Source: an uncultured Acetatifactor sp. (GTDB lineage: Bacteria; Bacillota; Clostridia; Lachnospirales; Lachnospiraceae). From it: a stretch of DNA of 46,923 nucleotides. A program made the position numbers and the translations under genes. A model generated the notes under the pieces. It was not told the DNA's origin, did not search any database, and worked only from the letters and a program-made list of their open reading frames with translations. The stretch lies in NCBI GenBank assembly GCA_910580225.1, contig CAJTXE010000019.1, positions 33,190 through 80,112 of the forward strand. Direction: 5' to 3'. Shown piece after piece: positions 7,246-15,933 of this stretch; positions within the stretch are counted from its first letter, which is position 1, and each line of letters begins with the position of its first letter.

Positions 7246-9186
7246 CTATTTTCTCAAGGCATCATACACCCGCAATATCTCCCCCACGCTCCAGGCCTGG
7301 GCAAAACACCCCCTGGAAGATGTGGGATTTTCTCCGTCATAAATCTCCGGAAGCTGGCCGATACAGCCCTCCCGCAGCGCAGCTCCGATACTTTCCAGCT
7401 GCCTTGCCACATGGTCCCTTGCCTCCTCCGAATACCCGTTTACCTTCAGATAGGCCAGATAGTAGCCGCCCAGCGGAAATACCCATACTGTCCCCTGATG
7501 ATAGGCCAGATCCCGTTCCAGCTGCGGCCCGCCGTAAGCAGGATGAAATTCCTCATCTGCCGGATCCAATGTACGCAGCCCGTAAGGCGTATACAACTTG
7601 CGGAATACCACCTCCACCACCTGCTTCTCCCGTTCCGGATCCAGCACGGAAAAAGGCAGAGATACCGCCCAGATCTGATTGCAGCGTATCTGATCATCCG
7701 CTTTCGTTCCCGACAGCACATCTCTCAGACATCCGGCTTCCCCATTCCAAAACTTCGCTCCGAAGCTCTCCTTTACCTTCGCTGCCATCAACCCGTATTC
7801 CCGCTCATCCTCCGGGAAAAATTTCTTGAACTCCTCCATAATGCACAGTGCATTGTACCAATAGGCATTGATCTCCACCGGCTTCCCATGTCTGGGTGTG
7901 GGAAGAATCTCTCCCACCCGTACATCCATCCAGGTCACCTGGTCATAATCCTGCCCTGCCATGAGCAATCCGTCTTCGTCCATGCGTATCCCGAAATCCG
8001 TTCCTTTCTCATACCAGTCTATGATCTCCCTCATGGTCTGATAGGCACTTCTCACAAACACGCAGTCCTCAGTCTTCCTGTAATATTCATAAACCGTGAG
8101 GATGAACAGCAATGATGCATCTACCGTATTATAGCCCGGCGCTTCTTTCCCTTCCGGAAACAGATTGGGCATCAGCCCTTTTTTGCAATAGGTCATAAAG
8201 GTATGCAGAATACTCTCCGCCGTCTTATAGCGATGGGTGGCCAGACAACAGCCCAGCAAAGCAATCATGGTGTCACGTCCCCAATCCTCGAAAAAGGGAA
8301 AACCGGCCAATATAGTCTGCTTTGCGGTGGAAGAACGGTAGGAAATAAACTGGTGCGCAGCAGCAGCCAGCGTACTGGCCGTTTCGTCCGTAAAACCGGC
8401 CTGTTTTTTTAACGCATTTCTATGCCGGCGCATATCCTCCAGAATCTCTTCCATACCTGGAAGCTCTGCCTTGATGCCATAGATAATATAGAAGGAATCC
8501 CGCCCTCCCGCTTCCACCTTACAGGAAACGGAATGGTTGACAGCGGTGCTTCCTGTCTCCCGCCTTCCGTCGCAGACATCATAAGCATAGTGGTAACCGT
8601 CGCAGAACACAAGCGGTCTCTCCTGAAGCAATCCGTTTGTCTTCACATGCAGTCTCTGCCCGTTGGAGGTGATGGTCCCGTCCTCCATGGTAAACTGCTG
8701 CTCTCTGGAAAGCGGACTCCCTTTGGGTACAAACTGCAGATGGGGATTTATTTCCAACTTCACTTCCTCCCCGGAGCAGTTCCGAATTTCATAAGATATC
8801 CCCACCGTATTTTCCCCCTGCATCAGGGCGATGGTCCGAACGATTTCCACTCCCTTTACCAGATAAGTCCACTGAGGATAGTCCTCGTAAGTAAACGCAG
8901 TCTGGTAAAGATATCCTTCCTCCCGGAAGGAAATATCCGCATCGTCCTGGCTGGAAATATGTATCTTTTCCTCTCCGATACGAATCACTTCTTCCAGCCT
9001 GTGAATCATATTGTAGCGATGGTTGGGAGAATGCATACAGGCCATCAGCACGGCATGGTCATTCCTGCTGCAGGACCCGATCATGGTAAGCGACGAAAAG
9101 CCGCCCAATCCATTGGTCATCAGATAACAATTCTCTTCTCCCCGCTCAAAGGTTTTCCAATCCTGTTTTCCGTATATGAATTTCAT
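7246..9186 (-). CDS. Glycogen debranching enzyme (amylo-alpha-1,6-glucosidase, GH133-type)
   Basis: 646 aa. The N-terminal GDE_N domain (about 15-230) carries NGLGGF at 25-30. The C-terminal (alpha/alpha)6-like GDE_C domain (about 270-640) contains DWGRDT (301-306), NLFPEG (341-346), NTVDASL (353-359) and YHQGTVWVFPLG. The family hydrolyses alpha-1,6 branch points of glycogen or limit dextrins. The ATG at 9186 begins a typical family N-terminus (MKFIYGKQDW). An upstream in-frame extension is only the antisense of the malQ tail and was excluded. It lies 53 nt downstream of malQ in the pulA-malQ-debranching operon. It would act on internal glycogen or on imported branched dextrins. Confidence 0.9.
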   Translation of the reverse strand: MKFIYGKQDWKTFERGEENCYLMTNGLGGFSSLTMIGSCSRNDHAVLMACMHSPNHRYNMIHRLEEVIRIGEEKIHISSQDDADISFREEGYLYQTAFTYEDYPQWTYLVKGVEIVRTIALMQGENTVGISYEIRNCSGEEVKLEINPHLQFVPKGSPLSREQQFTMEDGTITSNGQRLHVKTNGLLQERPLVFCDGYHYAYDVCDGRRETGSTAVNHSVSCKVEAGGRDSFYIIYGIKAELPGMEEILEDMRRHRNALKKQAGFTDETASTLAAAAHQFISYRSSTAKQTILAGFPFFEDWGRDTMIALLGCCLATHRYKTAESILHTFMTYCKKGLMPNLFPEGKEAPGYNTVDASLLFILTVYEYYRKTEDCVFVRSAYQTMREIIDWYEKGTDFGIRMDEDGLLMAGQDYDQVTWMDVRVGEILPTPRHGKPVEINAYWYNALCIMEEFKKFFPEDEREYGLMAAKVKESFGAKFWNGEAGCLRDVLSGTKADDQIRCNQIWAVSLPFSVLDPEREKQVVEVVFRKLYTPYGLRTLDPADEEFHPAYGGPQLERDLAYHQGTVWVFPLGGYYLAYLKVNGYSEEARDHVARQLESIGAALREGCIGQLPEIYDGENPTSSRGCFAQAWSVGEILRVYDALRK

Positions 9187-9239
9187 CAGCGCTACCTCCC
9201 TGTCATATCTGCGTTGTCTGCACGCCGTGCTTTCTTTAA

Positions 9240-10943
9240 CTATTTCCCGTTTGTCATTTCCGTCTTTTTGGCCTTTGCCGATTCCGTCTTCTCCTCTGTC
9301 TTTTTGGCCTTTACCGCTTCCGCCTTCTCTTCTGTCTTTTTGGCCTTTGCCGATTCCGTCTTCTCTTCCGTCTTTTTGGCTTCCGCCTTCTCCTTCGCTT
9401 CCTGCGCCGCCTTCAGCCGCTTTGCCTGCTCCTCTTTCAGTCTGTTGGCTTCTGCCTCCGGAAGTCTGCTGCTGATCCTGGTGATCCGGTAGATCTTCTC
9501 TCCAATCTCCTTCGTCAGCATCTTCGGGTTCATCCGCCATTCCCAGTTGCCTCCCAAAGTGGACGGTTTGTTAATCCGCGCTTCCTTATCCAGCCCCAGG
9601 AAATCCTGCAGCGGCGTGATACAGGTATTGGCCGAGCTCATCATAGCCAGACGCACGAAATCCCAATACTTCATCTCGTCCGGCGTATCATCGTTATCCA
9701 TGTACTCTGCCGCAAAGGCCCTGGACTCCGCATCCAGTCCCTTATACCACTGCACCAGCGTTTCATTGTCGTGGGTTCCCGTATATACTACGCAGTTCCG
9801 GTCATAACTGTGGGGCAGATAGTCCGTCTCCTCCCTGGGATCAAAGGCAAATTCCAATACCTTCATGCCCGGATATCCGCTGTCTTCCAGAAGCTTCACC
9901 ACCGTATCTGTCAAAAAGCCCAGATCTTCCGCAATAATGCCTTCTTTGCCGAACCGGCTCTGCAGCACCCGGAATAATTCCATCCCGGGTCCCTTCTCCC
10001 AATGACCGTTCTCTGCAGTTTCCGCACCGTAAGGGATACTATAGTATTCGTCGAATCCGCGGAAATGATCGATGCGTACGATATCATACAACTTGAAGCA
10101 ATGCTCCAGTCTCCGACACCACCACTGAAATCCTGTCTGTTTATGATAATCCCATTTGTACAGAGGATTCCCCCACAGCTGCCCTGTGGCGGAAAAAGCA
10201 TCCGGAGGGCATCCCGCCACAGCCAAAGGCTGTGATTCCCCATCAAACTGAAACATCTCCGGATTTGCCCATGCATCCGCCGAGTCAAAGGCCACATAAA
10301 TGGGAATATCTCCGATGAATTCAATGCCGTTCTCGTTGGCATAAGCTTTTAATTTCTTCCACTGCACCTGGAACTGAAACTGAAGGTATTTATAAAATTC
10401 AATGTCAAAATAGCACTCTCTTCTATAATAGTCCAGCGCGTTGGACCAGCGTTTCCGGATATCCTCCGCCCACTCTTCCCAGGCGGCTCCGTCAAAGCGT
10501 TTCTTCACTGCCATAAAGAGGGCATAGTCTTCCAGCCACTCTCCATTCTCCTGCACAAAGCGGATAAACTCCGGGTTTTCTGCAATTCTGCTGCGCTCAT
10601 AGGCCAAATGCAGCAGCGGAAAACGCTCCTCATACATCTTGCCATAGTCCACACTGGCAGGGTCGTCCCCGAAATCACATGCCTCGCACTCTTCTTTTGT
10701 CAATACCCCTTCTTCGATCAGCGCCTCCAGATCAATAAAGTAGGGATTTCCCGCAAAGGAGGAAAAGGACTGATAGGGCGAATCCCCGTAGCTGGTGGGC
10801 GACAGAGGCAGTATCTGCCAGTAGCTCTGCCCCGTCTCTTTCAGCCAGTCAATAAAGTCATATGCTTCTTTTGAAAAACATCCGATGCCGTACTTTGACG
10901 GCAGACTTGCAATGGGAAGCAAGATCCCGCTTGCTCTCTTCAT
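9240..10943 (-). CDS. malQ: 4-alpha-glucanotransferase (amylomaltase, GH77) with a repetitive lysine-rich tail
   Basis: 567 aa. GH77 catalytic core with the nucleophile Asp292 in RIDHFRGF, the acid/base Glu339 in IAEDLGF and Asp392 in GTHDNET. It transfers alpha-1,4-glucan segments between maltodextrins and releases glucose. The ATG at 10943 (MKRASGILLP) has an AGGGGG site at a good distance and matches the family start. The enzyme core ends near residue 497. The last 70 residues are an Ala/Lys/Glu/Thr tail with a 12-residue repeat (AKKTEEKTESAK), not part of the GH77 fold. It sits between pulA (48 nt upstream) and the debranching gene. Confidence 0.95.
   Translation of the reverse strand: MKRASGILLPIASLPSKYGIGCFSKEAYDFIDWLKETGQSYWQILPLSPTSYGDSPYQSFSSFAGNPYFIDLEALIEEGVLTKEECEACDFGDDPASVDYGKMYEERFPLLHLAYERSRIAENPEFIRFVQENGEWLEDYALFMAVKKRFDGAAWEEWAEDIRKRWSNALDYYRRECYFDIEFYKYLQFQFQVQWKKLKAYANENGIEFIGDIPIYVAFDSADAWANPEMFQFDGESQPLAVAGCPPDAFSATGQLWGNPLYKWDYHKQTGFQWWCRRLEHCFKLYDIVRIDHFRGFDEYYSIPYGAETAENGHWEKGPGMELFRVLQSRFGKEGIIAEDLGFLTDTVVKLLEDSGYPGMKVLEFAFDPREETDYLPHSYDRNCVVYTGTHDNETLVQWYKGLDAESRAFAAEYMDNDDTPDEMKYWDFVRLAMMSSANTCITPLQDFLGLDKEARINKPSTLGGNWEWRMNPKMLTKEIGEKIYRITRISSRLPEAEANRLKEEQAKRLKAAQEAKEKAEAKKTEEKTESAKAKKTEEKAEAVKAKKTEEKTESAKAKKTEMTNGK
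9258..9380 (-). repeat. 36-bp tandem repeat inside the 3' end of malQ
   Basis: Three full 36-bp units (9273-9308, 9309-9344, 9345-9380) and a partial unit encode AKKTEEKTESAK, AKKTEEKAEAVK, AKKTEEKTESAK and AKKTE. The length is a multiple of three, so copy number can change without breaking the frame. Confidence 0.85.
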
Positions 10944-10991
10944 ACTGATACCCCCTGGTTTCATATTCGTTTTTTATAAATAGATTCCTTC

Positions 10992-12992
10992 TCACATGCC
11001 TTTCCGCCTGCCCAGCAGAACGCCGCTGTGAGGTGCTACCGGGATTCCTTCTTCCGTAAACTCTGCCTCTCTGCAGCAATCCGCTTCGCTGCCGTCAGCC
11101 AGAATCTCCCACACTGCCTGATCCGTTTCTCCCGATTCTTTGAAAGATCTGACTTCCTGCTCCGGCATACGCACGTTCCACTCCCTGTCAGAAGCATTGT
11201 AGACAATGAACAGTTCCTCCCACGGTGAAGGCCGGGAAGCCCTGTTGTCTATCCGGAAAGACACAACGCCTTCTCCGTGAATCTTTCCGTCCATAATCCG
11301 TTCTGCCGCGGCAGGTGTTTTGTCACACAGTCCCGGCAGCTTCTTCCGCAGGCGTATCAGCCCTCTGTAGTAATCAACCAGTTCTCCATACTCAATGGTT
11401 CTGCGCCACTGAAGCATATTGATCTCAGGTCCGGAGCAGTAACTGTTATCCTCTCCATGCTTTGTCCGTCCGAATTCCTCACCTGCCTGGAAAAACACAT
11501 TTCCCTGGCAGGTAAAGTAGATAAACGCCGCCAGCTTGTTGGCTGCCAGCACGTCCCCATATTGTCTGTCGAAATCTGCTTCTTCTCCGTGCATGGACAA
11601 TACCAGCTTATCCCAGAGGGTAAAATTATCATGGGCAGAAACATAATTGACAATCTGACTGCAGCTTCTGGGTTCAAAGGCAGCACCGCCGTTTTTCCAG
11701 CCTGCCACCGCATGGAGGATGGCTTTTTCCAGTCCCTCTCCCCCGTTGACAAAGCCCGGCTCCTCCGCATAGAACACACTGCCCTTGATCGCATCCCGAG
11801 TGTCATCACTGAAGATGCCAATACCATCATGAAGATATCCGGCATTCCGTTTCTGAGCAGCCTTTGTCCCCTTTTCCATAGGAGAATCGTCCGCACTCCA
11901 GGGCTCCCCATACAAAAGCTTCTCCCCCTTCCCAAAAGCTTCGTCCAGTTCTCCCTGAATCCGATTCATCAGTTCCACCGTCAAAAGGCCCATCAGATCA
12001 AATCGGAACCCGTCTATATGATACTCCCTGGCCCAGTACATCACAGAATCTGCGATATAATTATCCACCATGGACCGGCCCGCCGCGATATCATTTCCGC
12101 AGGCCGAACCGTTGGCCAGGCTCCCGTCCTCTCTGTAGCGATAATAATATCCGGGCGCCATCCGCTGAAGCCAGGAGTCCTCCTGATGGGTATGGTTATA
12201 CACCACATCCATAATGACACGAATGCCGTTTTTATGCAGCGCCTGAATCATTTCCTTACATTCCCGGATCCGGACGGTACCGTCCTTGGTATCCGTGGCG
12301 TAGGAACCCTCCGGCACATTGTAATTCACCGGGTCATATCCCCAGTTAAACTGCCCGTCATCCCCTGCCTCGTCCACAGAACCATAATCAAAAAAGGGGA
12401 GAAGATGCACATAGGTAATACCCAGCTTTTTCAGATACTCCATTCCTGTGGGATACCAGCCGGTCTCCCCCGGTACCGTGAAAGCCTTATATTTGCCCCG
12501 GTAGGCCTGCGGAATACCGCTCTGTACATCATAGGAGAAATCTTTGATATGCAGCTCATAAATGATACGCTCTTCGCAGGCTGCCGGAGCCTGATCTGAC
12601 TCAAACCCTGCCGGATCCGTTTTCCGCAGATCCACCACCATGCTCCTGCCCCCGTTGCAGCTGCATCCCACAGCATAGGGATCCGCTGTCCTGACTGCCT
12701 TCCCGTCTGTCCACACCAGATAATCATAGTACATCCCGTGGAGACTCTCCGGAAATTCCAGCCGCCATATGCCTTTTTCCTCTGCCTGCATCTCCTTTAC
12801 CAGAAATGCTTCCTTCGCAGTTCCGTCTCTGTACAAACGCAGTTCCAGCTTCTCTGCAAAAGGACTCCACGCCCTGAATACCGTGCTGTTATCCCTGCAT
12901 CCTGCGCCCAGATCCTTTCCGTCATATCTGAAGTCTGCATCAAACTCTTTGCTGGCAAAAAAAGCCATACTCTCCGCGATACTATTTTTCAC
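10992..12992 (-). CDS. pulA: Type I pullulanase (alpha-1,6 debranching, GH13_14)
   Basis: 666 aa. A CBM48-like N-terminal domain (about 30-115, TVFRAWSPFAEKLELRLY) precedes the GH13 barrel. The NWGYDPVNYNVPEGSY motif identifies type I pullulanase. Catalytic residues are Asp332 in DGFRFDLMG, Glu363 in YGEPWSAD and Asp455 in SAHDNFTLWD. It has no signal peptide, so it acts in the cytoplasm on imported dextrins or glycogen. The GTG at 12992 was chosen because AGGAGAG lies 5 nt upstream; an in-frame ATG 8 codons later is possible. It is the first gene of the pulA-malQ-debranching operon and has its own promoter-like sequence downstream of the malG hairpin. Confidence 0.93.
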   Translation of the reverse strand: MKNSIAESMAFFASKEFDADFRYDGKDLGAGCRDNSTVFRAWSPFAEKLELRLYRDGTAKEAFLVKEMQAEEKGIWRLEFPESLHGMYYDYLVWTDGKAVRTADPYAVGCSCNGGRSMVVDLRKTDPAGFESDQAPAACEERIIYELHIKDFSYDVQSGIPQAYRGKYKAFTVPGETGWYPTGMEYLKKLGITYVHLLPFFDYGSVDEAGDDGQFNWGYDPVNYNVPEGSYATDTKDGTVRIRECKEMIQALHKNGIRVIMDVVYNHTHQEDSWLQRMAPGYYYRYREDGSLANGSACGNDIAAGRSMVDNYIADSVMYWAREYHIDGFRFDLMGLLTVELMNRIQGELDEAFGKGEKLLYGEPWSADDSPMEKGTKAAQKRNAGYLHDGIGIFSDDTRDAIKGSVFYAEEPGFVNGGEGLEKAILHAVAGWKNGGAAFEPRSCSQIVNYVSAHDNFTLWDKLVLSMHGEEADFDRQYGDVLAANKLAAFIYFTCQGNVFFQAGEEFGRTKHGEDNSYCSGPEINMLQWRRTIEYGELVDYYRGLIRLRKKLPGLCDKTPAAAERIMDGKIHGEGVVSFRIDNRASRPSPWEELFIVYNASDREWNVRMPEQEVRSFKESGETDQAVWEILADGSEADCCREAEFTEEGIPVAPHSGVLLGRRKGM

Positions 12993-13156
12993 TTTCTCTC
13001 TCCTAACAAAAATGCCGCTGCAAGGCAACAGAAAGCTTCCCTTACAGGCCCCCCTATTGCCATAAAGCTCCGCCAGCCCTGCCTCCGGACACATCCCTCC
13101 CGAAAACAGTCCAAAAGCTGAAGCGAAGCTTTATTCTCTGCAGCAGCATTACATAT

Positions 13157-13186
13157 AGTTTACATCAAGTTACATACAACTGTCAA
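13157..13186 (-). promoter_or_regulatory. Candidate promoter of pulA-malQ-debranching operon
   Basis: On the minus strand TTGACA (13186-13181), an 18-nt spacer and TAAACT (13162-13157) precede pulA by about 165 nt. The -35 is a perfect match and the -10 a partial one. The region around the -10 repeats the pattern ATGTAA several times. Confidence 0.5.
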
Positions 13187-13218
13187 GAAAAACCCCGGTA
13201 AACCAGACTGCAGGTCTC

Positions 13219-13251
13219 GGTAATTTCGGATGCAACGCACCCGAAATTACC
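13219..13251 (-). other. Strong hairpin after malG
   Basis: GGTAATTTCGG (13219-13229) pairs perfectly with CCGAAATTACC (13241-13251), and TGC/GCA pairs inside the loop. It begins 9 nt after the malG stop on the minus strand. There is no adjacent T-run, so it may protect the malEFG mRNA 3' end or cause partial termination before pulA rather than act as a classic terminator. Confidence 0.6.
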
Positions 13252-13259
13252 TCATGTAC

Positions 13260-14132
13260 TCAGCCCTTCACGGCTCCGGCCACACCTTCCACATAGCATC
13301 TCTGGGACAGCAGGAACACCAGGGCTATGGGAATCGAAATCAGAACACACCCTGCATAGAACTGGGTATAATAGTAATCCACATATTCCTTTTCCAGCAT
13401 GGTCCACAGTCCAATGGCTATGGTATAATACTTGGTATCATTTCCCATGATAACCTTGGCGAAAATGTAATCCACCCAAGGTCCCATGAAAGAAGTCAGC
13501 AGCGTATAAGTGATGATGGGCTTGGAAAGAGGGATCGTGATCTTGGTAAAGGTATCCCACTTGGTAGCCCCGTCAATGTAAGCTGCTTCGTCTATGGAGC
13601 GGGAAATGGTATCAAAGAAACCCTTTGCCATATAGAACCCCAGCCCCGCACCTCCGGAATACACCAGCACCAACGACAGCTGTTTCAAAGTACCTGTCTC
13701 CAAAAGGCCCAGGCCTTTCAGGATGTAGTACACTGCGATCATGGACATGAAACCCGGGAACATGCCCAGAATCATCGCAATATTCATAAATCCCTTGCGC
13801 ATCTTGAACCGCAGACGGCTCATAACATAGGATACGCACAGTACAAAGAATGCTGACAGCAGCGTACTGAAAATGGCAATCACCAGAGTGTTCAGAAACC
13901 ATCTGGTAAAGTCAATATTGGTGCCTCCCGTAATCTTGCTGTTGACTCCCATGACCAGTTCCTTGTAATTGTCAAGGGTAAATCCCTTGGGCCAAATATA
14001 CGTTTTGTAGGAACCGCCCTCCGCACGGAATGAGGTCAGGACGACAAACAAAATCGGCAGCACCCAGATAATGCTTAAGACCGTCAATAAGACATAACAG
14101 GCCGCATTGGTAATCATTCTCTTTGTCTTCAT
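13260..14132 (-). CDS. malG: Maltodextrin ABC transporter permease MalG
   Basis: 290 aa membrane protein with six predicted helices. The first helix is at about 12-32, and the remaining five occupy about 80-285. The EAA loop, which docks the ATPase, reads EAAYIDGATKWDTFTKITIP and matches the MalG/binding-protein-dependent permease family. Its ATG overlaps the malF stop by one base (TAATG), indicating translational coupling. It forms the membrane channel with MalF for maltose/maltodextrin import. No cognate ATPase is encoded nearby. Confidence 0.93.
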   Translation of the reverse strand: MKTKRMITNAACYVLLTVLSIIWVLPILFVVLTSFRAEGGSYKTYIWPKGFTLDNYKELVMGVNSKITGGTNIDFTRWFLNTLVIAIFSTLLSAFFVLCVSYVMSRLRFKMRKGFMNIAMILGMFPGFMSMIAVYYILKGLGLLETGTLKQLSLVLVYSGGAGLGFYMAKGFFDTISRSIDEAAYIDGATKWDTFTKITIPLSKPIITYTLLTSFMGPWVDYIFAKVIMGNDTKYYTIAIGLWTMLEKEYVDYYYTQFYAGCVLISIPIALVFLLSQRCYVEGVAGAVKG

Positions 14133-15526
14133 TATTGGAACGCCCCCTCATCTTTGTAAGCACCTGTACGGTGATAGGTTAACAGTGACAGTGTGGCAAG
14201 GATGATAAATACCAGGATGCCGATAACAGCGCCCAGGTTATAGTCTTTCTGGGTAATGGTCAGCTTATACAGCCAAGTCACCAGCAGGTCCGTCTTGCCT
14301 GCGTAATAATATTCCAGAGAGTCCGGTCCGCCGCCCGAAAGCAGGAAAATCACGTTGAAGTTATTGATATTTCCAGTGAAGGAAGTAATCAGGTTGGGCG
14401 TCATAACGAACAGCATGTAGGGAAGCGTGATCTTCCGGAAGATTATGGGCGCGCTGGCTCCGTCAATCTTCGCCGCTTCATACAGATCCGCAGGGATATT
14501 CTGCAGGATACCTGTGGTGGACAGCATGGTAAAGGGCACGCCGATCCAGATATTGATGCAGATGATCGTGATCTTCGCCAGCAGCGGATCCGTGAAGAAC
14601 GGTATGGACTCCGTGGCTCCGATGATCCCGAAATCACGCAGCAGCACATTCACCGGTCCGTTGGCATTGAAGATGGTCCTCATGGTCAGCAACGTAACGA
14701 ACTGGGGCACAGCTACAGACAGCACAAACATGAAACGCCAGAAGCTCTTTCCCTTGGTTCCCTTGCGGTTGATCAGCAGTGCCAGCAGCAGCCCCAGGAT
14801 ATAGCAGGTCACCGTAGCCAATACTGCCCAGATCAGTGTCCATCCCAGCACGGGCCAGAAAGTAGTGGCCAGAGAGCTGCTGGATGCGATAAGGGACTTG
14901 AAGTTGGCAAGACCTACCCAGGAAAACAGCGTTCCGGGAGGCTGGTGCTCATGGTCATAACTGGTAAATGCAATCAAAATCATGAATACCAGCGGTACGA
15001 TGGTGAAAACCAGGATACCAATGATAGGGAAGGACAGCAGGAACGCATGAAGGTTTTCCTCCTTCAGAGAACGGATATCATCCATAAATGTGGGGATATG
15101 CTGCCCCTTTGTTTTGCGGATCTGTGTACAGTACGCGCTCTTGGCTGACATGCAGGCAATGAAAATAATGCCGGCAGTCAATACGATTGTGATGACGCCA
15201 TACAGCAGACAGAGCATGGAGTTGTCTCCCAAAGAATATTCATAAATCCCCAGAGCCTCGTTGTAAACCTGCCCCTGCTCCACGGTGCCCAGCGTAATAA
15301 AATCGCCGATGGAACCGATACCGAAAATAATCATGTATACAACATACAGAATCTCCAGTGCCAGGAAGATCAGTCCCCTGACAACCTGCTTATTCACGAT
15401 GTTCCCAAGGCCGAAGACAAGGAAAGATAGCCTGGTCATAGTATCGCCTTTTTGAAACACCTGCGATACGCTTTCGTCCCTGGGCCTGTCATATTTAAGC
15501 GGAGCTTTTTTCTTAAATAATCCCAT
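14132..15526 (-). CDS. malF: Maltodextrin ABC transporter permease MalF
   Basis: 464 aa. The N-terminal part (about 35-160) holds three hydrophobic segments, as in MalF proteins with extra helices before the core. The permease core (about 175-455) carries six helices and the EAA loop EAAKIDGASAPIIFRKITLP. AGGAGG lies 5 nt before the ATG at 15526. It pairs with MalG (one-base overlap) and receives sugar from the MalE lipoprotein encoded about 400 nt upstream on the same strand. Specificity for maltodextrin is inferred from the glucan-degrading neighbours and family resemblance. Confidence 0.92.
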   Translation of the reverse strand: MGLFKKKAPLKYDRPRDESVSQVFQKGDTMTRLSFLVFGLGNIVNKQVVRGLIFLALEILYVVYMIIFGIGSIGDFITLGTVEQGQVYNEALGIYEYSLGDNSMLCLLYGVITIVLTAGIIFIACMSAKSAYCTQIRKTKGQHIPTFMDDIRSLKEENLHAFLLSFPIIGILVFTIVPLVFMILIAFTSYDHEHQPPGTLFSWVGLANFKSLIASSSSLATTFWPVLGWTLIWAVLATVTCYILGLLLALLINRKGTKGKSFWRFMFVLSVAVPQFVTLLTMRTIFNANGPVNVLLRDFGIIGATESIPFFTDPLLAKITIICINIWIGVPFTMLSTTGILQNIPADLYEAAKIDGASAPIIFRKITLPYMLFVMTPNLITSFTGNINNFNVIFLLSGGGPDSLEYYYAGKTDLLVTWLYKLTITQKDYNLGAVIGILVFIILATLSLLTYHRTGAYKDEGAFQ

Positions 15527-15933
15527 AGCAGCCTCCTATTTGAGTTTCGCATCCCCCCTCACCTCTGTCCGGGTCCGACGGAGAATTCCCAGCCGTCAAA
15601 AAACAGGCGTCCGTGAATTTTCCGGAGTCCCCTCCGGCGGATGCTATCCTTATGATTCCTTTTAGTTTCGTTTTTGGTTGAATATCTTCTATTGAAATAA
15701 CTATGAATTTTAGGGAACAATGGAGAAGTACTTTATGTCTTCTCCATCATCATGAGGCATAACGGAGAGAGGCCCGGGCCCACTGCCCGTCTATGTACCG
15801 ATGCTTTGGAGTATATTTTACGGCAGCATGCTCTGACCTCATCTCCGGTATGTAACTGTTAATCAACCTCTGATGCAGCCGCCCTACCGCCTGGCGGATA
15901 GGGTCCTCTGCATTGCAAAAGGCCTGTCAGATT
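15527..15933 (-). other. malE-malF intercistronic region with two hairpins
   Basis: The 407-nt gap has no gene. A GC-rich hairpin lies at 15882-15903 (CCCTACCGCC, T, GGCGG-A-TAGGG) with flanking GCAG/CTGC pairs at 15875 and 15911. A second at 15720-15747 has a 9-bp perfect stem (ATGGAGAAG with CTTCTCCAT) and a 10-nt loop. Neither has a T-run. Hairpins between a binding-protein gene and its permease genes often stabilise the upstream mRNA, giving more binding protein than permease. That role is inferred here. Confidence 0.5.

Noticed and set aside
9187..9540. N-terminal extension of the debranching enzyme
   Set aside because: It is the antisense of the malQ repeat tail (Gly/Lys/Asp-rich), and the ATG at 9186 matches the family start.
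11277..12599. Long plus-strand frame opposite pulA
   Set aside because: Shadow frame of pullulanase; no promoter, ribosome site or recognisable motif.
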